Below the pieces are notes generated by a model. The model was not told the DNA's origin. It searched no databases and saw only the letters and a program-made list of their open reading frames with translations. This document shows positions 1-5,028 of a DNA stretch of 6,048 bases, in pieces. The translations under genes and the position numbers were made by a program. Position 1 is the stretch's first letter. Each line of letters begins with the position of its first letter. Where the stretch lies: positions 1 through 6,048 of the forward strand of contig PLBD01000208.1 in NCBI GenBank assembly GCA_003135315.1, written 5' to 3'. The DNA is from Acidobacteriaceae bacterium. GTDB taxonomy: Bacteria; Acidobacteriota; Terriglobia; Terriglobales; Acidobacteriaceae.

Positions 1-308
1 GCATCGCGCATGGCGGCCAGGTCGACCACCGCGGGCACGCCGGTGAAATCCTGCAAGAGCACGCGGCTGGGCATGAAAGCGATCTCCTGCGAAGGAACGC
101 TCTTGCCGGTCCAGGAGGTGAGCGCGCGAATGTCGTCGGCCTTGACCGATTTGCCGTCTTCGCGGCGCAGCAGGTTCTCCAGCAGAATGCGGAGCGAGAA
201 TGGCAGGTGCCCAATCGGACAACCCTGTTTTTCCAGCGCGTCAAGACGGTAGACTTCAAACTCCCGCTTGCCCGCGCGGAGGATGGAACGACTGCTAAAG
301 CTGTTCAT
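1..308 (-). CDS. acnA: Aconitate hydratase (AcnA type), N-terminal fragment
   Basis: Aconitase interconverts citrate and isocitrate in the cytoplasm using a [4Fe-4S] cluster (TCA cycle). I translated the minus strand from the ATG at 308-306. It begins MNSFSSRSILRAGKREFEVY, then has LPFSLRILLENLLRREDG at about residues 36-53, and VLLQDFTGVPAVVDLAAMRD just before the left window edge. These blocks match the N-terminal region of the AcnA/IRP1 branch, in which a conserved LLENLLR and a QDFTGVPAVVDLAAMR segment precede the catalytic domains. Only 102 codons plus two bases are present; the family is usually close to 900 residues, so the cluster cysteines lie outside the window. The start is supported by a purine-rich AAGAAGGGA ending 7 bases upstream. 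The reading frame is clean. The upstream gap of about 480 bases makes an independent promoter likely, but I cannot point to a good -35/-10 pair. Confidence 0.93.
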   Translation of the reverse strand, partial: MNSFSSRSILRAGKREFEVYRLDALEKQGCPIGHLPFSLRILLENLLRREDGKSVKADDIRALTSWTGKSVPSQEIAFMPSRVLLQDFTGVPAVVDLAAMRD

Positions 309-315
309 GGATGAG

Positions 316-324
316 TCCCTTCTT
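316..324 (-). promoter_or_regulatory. Ribosome binding site of the aconitase gene
   Basis: On the minus strand the sequence AAGAAGGGA lies 7 bases before the ATG at 308-306. Its AAGG core and spacing fit a Shine-Dalgarno site, and it fixes the start of the aconitase frame. No other start in that frame has a comparable site nearby. Confidence 0.6.
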
Positions 325-394
325 ACTTAATATTGAAGACTTGATGGAGGGCGCGGATTCCAGCAAAAATAAAGAGCAAATTTCAAAAAAAAGT

Positions 395-502
395 GTGCCG
401 TCCCTACGGGACTCACGTTCATTTTTGACTTTACCCAGCACTCCGCCTGCGGCTGCGTGCTGGGCTAGAGTATTTCTCTCCTCCGGCGCTCCGAATTTCG
501 GA
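395..502 (+). repeat. Composite three-hairpin dispersed repeat, copy 1
   Basis: Three consecutive inverted repeats: GTCCC/GGGAC (400-404/408-412, loop TAC); CCCAGCAC/GTGCTGGG (434-441/457-464) with CCGC/GCGG nested in its loop; and a weaker third module ending in TCCGA/TCGGA (490-494/498-502). The segment 395-489 aligns without gaps to 1856-1950 at a constant offset of 1461, with 38 identical bases at 431-468 and, by hand count, about 74 of 95 positions matching. Collinear hairpins of this kind are typical of REP/MITE-like elements scattered between genes. The orientation is arbitrary; I give the strand as read. It encodes nothing I can recognise. Confidence 0.85.
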
Positions 503-526
503 CTTCCTGCGAAAAGCAGATCCCTC

Positions 527-542
527 GCGGGCTAAAGCCCGC
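527..542. repeat. Short palindromic repeat GCGGGCT-AA-AGCCCGC
   Basis: A perfect 7-bp stem with a 2-base loop. The GGGCTAAAGCCC core is a motif I recall as scattered between genes in Acidobacteriota and some other phyla, which is recall and not a search result. It lies between the composite repeat and the next hairpin and belongs to the same repeat cluster. There is no T tract after it on either strand, so I do not call it a terminator. Confidence 0.7.
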
Positions 543-570
543 TCTGGATAACAAAACTAAACGGCTTATC

Positions 571-643
571 GGCACGACTGAAGTCGTGCCCTGTTACAAA
601 GCGCTCCCAGAGCGACTTTTTCCGCGGCCTGTAAAGTCGTGCC
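571..643. repeat. Hairpin repeat GGCACGACT/AGTCGTGCC with following stem and half copy
   Basis: A perfect 9-bp stem (571-579 with 582-590, loop GA) is followed by a small CGCTC/GAGCG hairpin (602-606/610-614), then a GACTTT/AAAGTC pairing (614-619/633-638) with CCGCGG in its loop. The AAGTCGTGCC half of the first hairpin (581-590) recurs as an exact direct copy at 634-643. The recurrence suggests one multi-stem repeat unit and not several unrelated palindromes. The CGCTC/GAGCG stem is followed by ACTTTTT and might terminate plus-strand transcription, but no plus-strand gene lies upstream. Confidence 0.75.
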
Positions 644-772
644 TGACATCGCAATCGTCTGTTTATGGTTGACCTGCTCGTGGATTACACAAAGCAGAAC
701 GAATCCATGCGATCAGCGCAACTAATTATCTTAACTCGCCGGTGAGAGGAGTGAATACAACTTATAAGGAAG

Positions 773-784
773 GCCGCTGGCGGC
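773..784 (-). terminator. Possible weak terminator after the TPR gene
   Basis: A GCCGC/GCGGC inverted repeat with a 2-base loop lies 4 bases beyond the TGA of the TPR gene on the minus strand. It is followed by CTTCCTTATAAG, not by a clean T run, so it is at best an imperfect intrinsic terminator or an RNA 3'-end stabilising hairpin. Confidence 0.3.
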
Positions 785-788
785 ACGC

Positions 789-1787
789 TCAGCGCGCCTT
801 TTTCTGTAGCTCCGAGCACTGGTCGTGCAATTTGGCGTCGTGGGTGAGGCCGTCGGCTATCATGCACTCGTCGAGCGCGGCCTTGGGATCGGAGTCCTTC
901 AGCAGGTTGGTGAGCATGAGGTGCGGAGTGGGCCAGTCGGGCGAGAGCCGGGCGGCAATGCGCAGCTCGGCGATGGCCGAGGTCATGTCCTTCTTTTTCT
1001 GATAGACGATGGACAGATTGTAGTGGGCGCTGGCGTTCTTGGGCAGCAGATGGATGGCCTCGCGGTACTCGGCGATGGCCTCATCGGGGCGGCCGGCATC
1101 GTCCAGCACACTGCCCAGATTCATGTGAGTGTTGGCGATGTTATAGCGGTCCTGTTCGCTGATCTTCTCCTTGGGCTCCAGTTCCAAAGCCGCGCGATAG
1201 TGCTGAATGGCGCCGTTGAAGTCGCGGCGGGTGTAAAGCACGTTGGCCAGATTATTGTGCGCGCTGGCCATTTTCGGATTGAGCCGCACTGCCTCCTGGT
1301 ATTCGGCGATGGCGCCGCTGAGATTGCGGTTGTGCTTCAGCGCCAGTCCCAGATTGTTGTGGGCATTGGCGTCATTGGGCCGCAGGGCGATGGCGGTCTT
1401 GAATTCCGCGATGGCTTCGGCATAGCCCTGGCGGTCGAGGTAGACGCGTCCGAGGTTGTAGTGGGCGTCAAAATAATCGGGGTATATCTTGATCGCCTCT
1501 CTGTACTCGGCGACGGCGTTTTCGCCGTTGCCCTCGCGCTCGAATATCGTGCCCTCGTGAAAATGGCGCTCTGCATCTTCAGGAATGACCTGCTTTACCG
1601 CCGCCGCCGGTGTGGTTGGGGGCGGAGTGGCCGCGGAAGGCGGAGTGGGGATCAGCGGAGCCGGCAGCTTCGGGGCAGGCTGAGGTTGCGGAGCATCCTG
1701 GGCGAAGAGCAAACCGCCACCGAGCAGGAAAAAGATAAGGGCGGCAAGAAGGTTGCGCAGCAACGACATTTCGGTTCGATGTCTCAT
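789..1787 (-). CDS. Exported tetratricopeptide-repeat (TPR) protein
   Basis: 332 residues. Residues 8-30 form a signal peptide (LLRNLLAALIFFLLGGGLLFAQ, hydrophobic core then AQ-DA cleavage region), followed by a Pro/Ala-rich linker at about 31-67. Then come about seven 34-residue TPR units: 72-105, 106-139, 140-173, 174-207, 217-251, 252-285 and a degenerate 286-317. Several carry the signature NLG..Y/L...G....AIAEY..AI.L.P. A 9-residue insert (KISEQDRYN) separates units 4 and 5. TPR solenoids are protein-interaction scaffolds; the partner cannot be read from sequence. The product is expected in the periplasm, with no lipobox or outer-membrane barrel. A second start at 1769 (MSLLRNLL) gives a more classical signal peptide; neither start has a good Shine-Dalgarno site. 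The gene follows the M48 peptidase gene on the same strand with 332 bases between them, so co-transcription is possible but not shown. The C-terminus has two Cys (about 298 and 323). Confidence 0.9.
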   Translation of the reverse strand: MRHRTEMSLLRNLLAALIFFLLGGGLLFAQDAPQPQPAPKLPAPLIPTPPSAATPPPTTPAAAVKQVIPEDAERHFHEGTIFEREGNGENAVAEYREAIKIYPDYFDAHYNLGRVYLDRQGYAEAIAEFKTAIALRPNDANAHNNLGLALKHNRNLSGAIAEYQEAVRLNPKMASAHNNLANVLYTRRDFNGAIQHYRAALELEPKEKISEQDRYNIANTHMNLGSVLDDAGRPDEAIAEYREAIHLLPKNASAHYNLSIVYQKKKDMTSAIAELRIAARLSPDWPTPHLMLTNLLKDSDPKAALDECMIADGLTHDAKLHDQCSELQKKAR

Positions 1788-2119
1788 GATGCAAACGGGA
1801 AGGCCCAGGTTGCGTGCGCTGGGTGGAGCAACGTTTCAGCGGCTGCGTGAGAACCGTGCCGCCCCCGAGGGGCTCGGCATTTTTTCGCACGTTACCCAGC
1901 ACTCCGCCTGCGGCTGCGTGCTGGGCTAGGATATGTCGCGCCTGCGGCGCATGATTTCCGCGGGTGACATGCCGCCGCCAAGGACAAAACTCATTCTCAC
2001 GCAGACCCCGAAGGCGTGCTTCACCCGTCGCCGACAGCACCGATTGTGAAACTTCTTCCCGCTAGAGTATATCGTTTGCGCAACCAATCGCGTGCGGGCC
2101 GTCACCGGGCTGGCGTTTC
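1788..2119. other. Intergenic region between the peptidase and TPR genes
   Basis: 332 bases that hold the second composite repeat (about 1856-1950) close to the TPR start. The remainder, 1951-2119, has no recognisable gene. On the minus strand TATACT (2071-2066) resembles a -10 hexamer for the TPR gene, but no convincing -35 lies 16-18 bases upstream and the leader would be nearly 280 bases with the repeat inside it. I therefore treat it as only a candidate. A minus-strand open frame of 153 codons covers much of this gap, but it is composed of repeat sequence and the out-of-frame TPR 5' end. Confidence 0.6.
1856..1950 (+). repeat. Composite three-hairpin dispersed repeat, copy 2
   Basis: Same module order and orientation as the copy at 395. 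Stems: GCCCC/GGGGC (1861-1865/1869-1873, loop CGA); CCCAGCAC/GTGCTGGG (1895-1902/1918-1925) with the nested CCGC/GCGG; and GCGCC/GGCGC (1938-1942/1946-1950, loop TGC), which here is perfect. In stem 1 the T-A pair of the other copy (401/411) is a C-G pair (1862/1872), a paired change that keeps the stem. It lies 69 bases upstream of the TPR start, in that gene's likely leader. Confidence 0.85.
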
Positions 2120-2986
2120 CTACTCCTGCGTCTTCGGCGAAGGTTCATGGACAGTTGCGACCGCCAGCTTCATCGCCTGGAACTGGCCGGTCTGGTAGCC
2201 GTACGCCCGATGCGGCAGCCGCGCCGCTTCTTCCTTAATCGCCTTGGAGCGGTCGCCGGGATTGGGATGGTCCGACAGGAATACCACGGCGGACGGGCCG
2301 CTCTGGTTGTTGAGATTGGTGAAGAACCTGGCCAACTGGATGGGATCGTAGCCCGCCTCGGCCATGATGTGTGCGCCCATCAGGTCGGCCTGGCTTTCGT
2401 GGATGCGGTTGAACTTCAGCAGCACGCTGTTGGCGCCCAATCCAATGCCGAGTTCGGCGAGCTGTCCCACCAGGGTGTCGCTATTGGTGAGCTGGCCGGC
2501 GAGGGCCACGGGAATCTGAATCAGGTCCACCTTGCTGGCCTGGTTGGTGCCGTGACGCAGAATCACGTGCGACATCTCGTGGGCGATCGCGCCCGCGAAC
2601 TGCGCCTCATTGGCAACTTCCCGCAGCAGCCCGGTGTTGATGAACATCGGGCCGCCCGGCAGAGCGTAGGCGTTCATCGCAGGGTCGGCGACGATCTGGA
2701 AGGTAAAGGTGAATCCGCTGGCTTTCGCTTCCCGCGATGCCGTCAGCCGTCTGGTCACGGAGTTCACATAGGCGGTGAGGACGGGATTGTGGACGATGGT
2801 CACACGCTCGCGTATCTCCGCCGCGGCCTCCTGGCCGAGCTGAACGTCCTGCTGCCGGGTGAACAGGTTGAAGCCGGGCTTAAACTGCGTGGGACCGGGG
2901 GCGGCTGCGGCGGTGGAGAGCAGCAGCGTTGCCACGACGGCAAATTTCGTGGAGCGGCGTATTCGATCCGCGAGCCTGCAATGCAT
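2120..2986 (-). CDS. Exported M48-family zinc metallopeptidase
   Basis: 288 residues from the ATG at 2986-2984. The N-terminus MHCRLADRIRRSTKFAVV followed by ATLLLSTAAAA is a Sec signal peptide with no lipobox. The mature chain starts near FNLFTRQQDVQLGQEAA, a block common in short bacterial M48 peptidases. ALPGGPMFINTGLL (about 108-121) precedes the zinc site HEMSH (136-140, in AHEMSHVILRHGTNQAS). The third ligand is the Glu of HESQAD (about 197), and DHPNPGDR near 239-246 is the conserved C-terminal block. All catalytic residues are present, so it should be an active periplasmic endopeptidase, likely in envelope protein quality control as for BepA/LoiP relatives. It lacks the TPR tail of BepA. 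The frame stays open to 3121, but that extension crosses the control region and removes the N-terminal position of the signal peptide, so I chose the internal ATG. The ribosome binding site is weak. Substrate unknown. Confidence 0.93.
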   Translation of the reverse strand: MHCRLADRIRRSTKFAVVATLLLSTAAAAPGPTQFKPGFNLFTRQQDVQLGQEAAAEIRERVTIVHNPVLTAYVNSVTRRLTASREAKASGFTFTFQIVADPAMNAYALPGGPMFINTGLLREVANEAQFAGAIAHEMSHVILRHGTNQASKVDLIQIPVALAGQLTNSDTLVGQLAELGIGLGANSVLLKFNRIHESQADLMGAHIMAEAGYDPIQLARFFTNLNNQSGPSAVVFLSDHPNPGDRSKAIKEEAARLPHRAYGYQTGQFQAMKLAVATVHEPSPKTQE

Positions 2987-3003
2987 GGAACGTGCCCGAG
3001 CGC

Positions 3004-3009
3004 ATTTTA
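3004..3009 (-). promoter_or_regulatory. Candidate -10 element for the peptidase gene
   Basis: On the minus strand TAAAAT (five of six match TATAAT) would start transcription about 10 bases before the chosen ATG. No clear -35 hexamer is seen at 16-18 bases, so it may depend on an activator or another sigma factor. It abuts a 12-bp palindrome. Confidence 0.25.
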
Positions 3010-3021
3010 CATCCGCGGATG
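3010..3021. promoter_or_regulatory. Perfect 12-bp palindrome CATCCGCGGATG, possible operator
   Basis: A perfect palindrome in the 155-base divergent region, directly upstream of the candidate peptidase -10. The GCGGATGG half (3015-3022) recurs as a direct copy at 3055-3062, 40 bases away. Placement between divergent genes fits a regulator binding site, but a chance palindrome in GC-rich DNA is a real alternative. Confidence 0.3.
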
Positions 3022-3090
3022 GCAGGGTGAGCGGAACCTTGCCGATGAACGCCGGCGGATGGAGCCGACCACCGTCCACCCCAACTTCTC

Positions 3091-3121
3091 TTGCAGCAGG
3101 GTACAAGAGCTGCGATATCAT
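3091..3121 (+). promoter_or_regulatory. Candidate promoter of the histidine kinase gene
   Basis: TTGCAG (3091-3096) and TATCAT (3116-3121) resemble -35 and -10 hexamers with a 19-base spacer, slightly long. Transcription would start near 3128, leaving about 14 bases before the ATG at 3142. An imperfect inverted repeat, GCAGC/GCTGC (3093-3097/3109-3113), lies within the promoter and could be an operator. Confidence 0.3.
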
Positions 3122-3141
3122 CGAACCTCTGCTTACGGGTG

Positions 3142-4959
3142 ATGACGAAGTCTATCGCGATGGATCAACGCAGCTTCCAGAGCTTACTGCGGCGCACGGT
3201 GGCCTTGCCGGTGGTGCTGCTGGTGTTGCTGGCGCTAATGTTGGCTGCCGAGACCCTGTTGCTCTCGTGGTCGCTGCGCTGGGTCGATCACTCAGATCAT
3301 GTGATTGCCGAGGCCCGCACGGCGATGCGCAGCGTGGTGGAGATGGATACCGCGCTGCGGGGATACTACCTCACCGGCGATCAGAGTTTTCTGGAATCCT
3401 ACGATGAAGTGAAAGCGAAGCTGCCGGAGCAACTGGAAGCCATCCTGAAGCTCACGGCCGATAATCCCAGCCAGCAGGCGCGCCTGCGCCAACTGAAGCA
3501 ACTGGACCTGGCCTGGATGCAGTGGGCCGACTGGCAGATCATGCGCGGACACCGGGTCCCGCCGTCGCCCGAAGAACTGATCGCCGGCCAGCAAGTGATG
3601 TCAGCAATCCGCGACAAGCAACGGGATTTTGTGGCTGCCGAGGAAGACTTCCGGAATGTTCGCTCGCGGCGCGCCAAGCTGCTCAATGGGGCCGTGATCG
3701 GTTCGGCCATCGGAATGTCCCTGCTGGTCGCGGTACTTCTGTTTACCCTTACCCGGCGGGAATTGCTGGCGCTATCGTCCACATACGAAGATCACCTGCG
3801 GGCGGAAGCCGCGCAACAACAGCAACTCAAGGAAAGCCGCGAGCTGTACCAGATCACGCTCAAGAGCCTGGGCGACGCTGTGGTCTCCACCGATCCGGAA
3901 GGCAATATAGCGTTCCTCAACCCCGTAGCGCAGCAGCTTACGGGATGGGATTATGCCGTAGCCGCGGGCAGGTCCTTCGGCGAGGTCATGCGCCTGAGCA
4001 ATGAACGGACCCGGTTAAACGTCGACGACCCGATTGCGGCGGTGCGCCGAGCGCAGAAGGTGATCGGTTTCTCCGACGGCCTGACGTTGACCAGCCGTAG
4101 CGGGCATGAGTATCCGGTCGAGTTGACGGGAGCGCCGATCCTTAACGACCGGGGCGTGGTGGTGGGCGTGGTGGTTGTGTTCCGCGACGTGACGCAGCGG
4201 CGCCAGACCGAGCAAATCCTGCGGACCAGCGAGCGTCTGACGCTGGCGGGACGGCTGTCGGCGACCATCGCGCATGAGATCCGCAATCCTCTGGATACGG
4301 TCACGAACCTTGTTTACCTGCTCCAGCATGAGCCGGCGCCAAGTCCGACCGCGATGCAGTACCTGCAAATGGCCAGCGATGAACTGGCGCGCATCGCGCA
4401 AATCACCGGCCAACTGTTGACGTTCCACCGCGAAGCCAGGAGTCCGGTGGAGGTGAGCCTGACGGAAGTGCTGGAAAGTGTCCTGACGCTGTTCGCTCCG
4501 CAGATCAAACAGAACCATATTGTGGTGCAGTGCCGCTTCGACACCGATCGCCGGGTGCGAGGATTTCCCGGCGAGTTGCGCCAGGTTTTCTCCAATCTGG
4601 TGGGTAACGCGATTGAGGCAATGGCAAAGGGAGGCCAGCTCATCCTGCATTCACGAGAGTCGTGCCTGGCGTCGAATCCGGCGCGCAGGGGCGTGCGCGT
4701 GACCGTGCTCGACAGCGGAATCGGCATTCCCGTGGGCGTCCGCCGAAACCTGTTTGCCCCGTTCTACACCACCAAAGGCGAGAAGGGCACCGGTCTGGGA
4801 CTTTGGATCAGCCGCGGCATCACGGAAAAACACGAAGGCACGATCCATGTGAGCAGCCGTACCGGCAAAGGGCGGAGCGGCGCCGCATTCTCGGTGTTTC
4901 TTCCGTTCGAGCAGGAGCTTGGACTGCTGGACGCAAGCGCCGCCCCGCCGAAGGTGTAA
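3142..4959 (+). CDS. Membrane sensor histidine kinase, CHASE3-PAS-HisKA-HATPase
   Basis: 605 residues from the ATG at 3142. Transmembrane helix 1 is about 22-43; the extracytoplasmic CHASE3-like helical sensor is 46-180 (MDTALRGYYLTGDQSFL); helix 2 is 181-203. A short Gln-rich linker leads to a PAS domain, about 235-355 (LGDAVVSTDPEGNIAFLNPVA). The HisKA box ATIAHEIRNPL carries the phospho-acceptor His378. The HATPase has N box NLVGNAIEAM (Asn489), G1 VLDSGIGIP (Asp524), F box FAPFYTTKG and G2 GTGLGL (549-554). All kinase motifs are intact. The FAPFYTTK/GTGLGL style resembles NtrB/ZraS/AtoS-like kinases, which usually pair with sigma-54 response regulators, but no regulator is in the window. 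The frame extends to a TTG at 3091 that lies within the putative promoter, and another ATG lies at 3160; GGGTG before 3142 is the better, though weak, ribosome site. The ligand is unknown. The gene is divergent from the peptidase gene and lies 69 bases before the glycosyltransferase gene. Confidence 0.95.
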   Translation: MTKSIAMDQRSFQSLLRRTVALPVVLLVLLALMLAAETLLLSWSLRWVDHSDHVIAEARTAMRSVVEMDTALRGYYLTGDQSFLESYDEVKAKLPEQLEAILKLTADNPSQQARLRQLKQLDLAWMQWADWQIMRGHRVPPSPEELIAGQQVMSAIRDKQRDFVAAEEDFRNVRSRRAKLLNGAVIGSAIGMSLLVAVLLFTLTRRELLALSSTYEDHLRAEAAQQQQLKESRELYQITLKSLGDAVVSTDPEGNIAFLNPVAQQLTGWDYAVAAGRSFGEVMRLSNERTRLNVDDPIAAVRRAQKVIGFSDGLTLTSRSGHEYPVELTGAPILNDRGVVVGVVVVFRDVTQRRQTEQILRTSERLTLAGRLSATIAHEIRNPLDTVTNLVYLLQHEPAPSPTAMQYLQMASDELARIAQITGQLLTFHREARSPVEVSLTEVLESVLTLFAPQIKQNHIVVQCRFDTDRRVRGFPGELRQVFSNLVGNAIEAMAKGGQLILHSRESCLASNPARRGVRVTVLDSGIGIPVGVRRNLFAPFYTTKGEKGTGLGLWISRGITEKHEGTIHVSSRTGKGRSGAAFSVFLPFEQELGLLDASAAPPKV

Positions 4960-4969
4960 GCCGTTATCA

Positions 4970-4983
4970 ACCGCGTCCGCGGT
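4970..4983 (+). terminator. Hairpin between kinase and glycosyltransferase genes
   Basis: ACCGCG/CGCGGT is a perfect 6-bp stem with a TC loop, 10 bases after the kinase stop. No T run follows, so it is not a standard intrinsic terminator. It could reduce read-through or protect the upstream mRNA. Confidence 0.3.
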
Positions 4984-5017
4984 CAAGACGGTAGTGGTAA
5001 AGAACCAGAATCACACT

Positions 5018-5028
5018 GAGGAAAGGGA
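5018..5028 (+). promoter_or_regulatory. Ribosome binding site of the glycosyltransferase gene
   Basis: GAGGAAAGGGA directly precedes the ATG at 5029. Its GAGG is 7 bases from the start codon, the best Shine-Dalgarno site in the window, and it fixes the start. Confidence 0.75.

Larger units (their letters stand above)
309..788. other. Repeat-rich intergenic region without a gene
   Basis: This 480-base stretch separates the aconitase start from the end of the TPR gene. About 320-395 is AT-rich (poly-A tract at 384-392) and is the likely leader of the aconitase gene. From 395 to about 643 it is a run of palindromic modules, described separately: a composite three-hairpin repeat, a GCGGGCT/AGCCCGC hairpin, a GGCACGACT/AGTCGTGCC hairpin and a GACTTT/AAAGTC stem. 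From 644 to 772 I see nothing convincing. Short open frames crossing the region start and stop inside repeats and resemble no family I know. I see no tRNA cloverleaf. Confidence 0.7.

Noticed and set aside
311..535. 74-codon plus-strand frame in the repeat-rich gap
   Set aside because: Its second half is the composite repeat and its start overlaps the aconitase ribosome binding site in antisense; no ribosome site of its own.
395..643. CRISPR array
   Set aside because: Repeats are different palindromes without regular unit length or unique spacers, and no cas gene is nearby.
825..1850. 341-codon plus-strand open frame antisense to the TPR gene
   Set aside because: It is the mirror of a GC-rich, periodically repeated coding region. 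Its sequence is low-complexity Val/Gly/Ala and resembles no family, while the opposite strand has a clear signal peptide and TPR units.
1579..2040. 153-codon minus-strand frame spanning the TPR start and the gap
   Set aside because: It consists of repeat sequence plus an out-of-frame reading of the TPR signal peptide and linker; no family resemblance.
2987..3121. N-terminal extension of the peptidase to the ATG at 3121
   Set aside because: It would place 45 residues before a good signal peptide and extend the gene across the whole divergent promoter region.
2147..3142. 331-codon plus-strand open frame antisense to the peptidase gene
   Set aside because: The opposite strand has complete M48 catalytic motifs. 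This frame has no recognisable motif and ends in the divergent control region.
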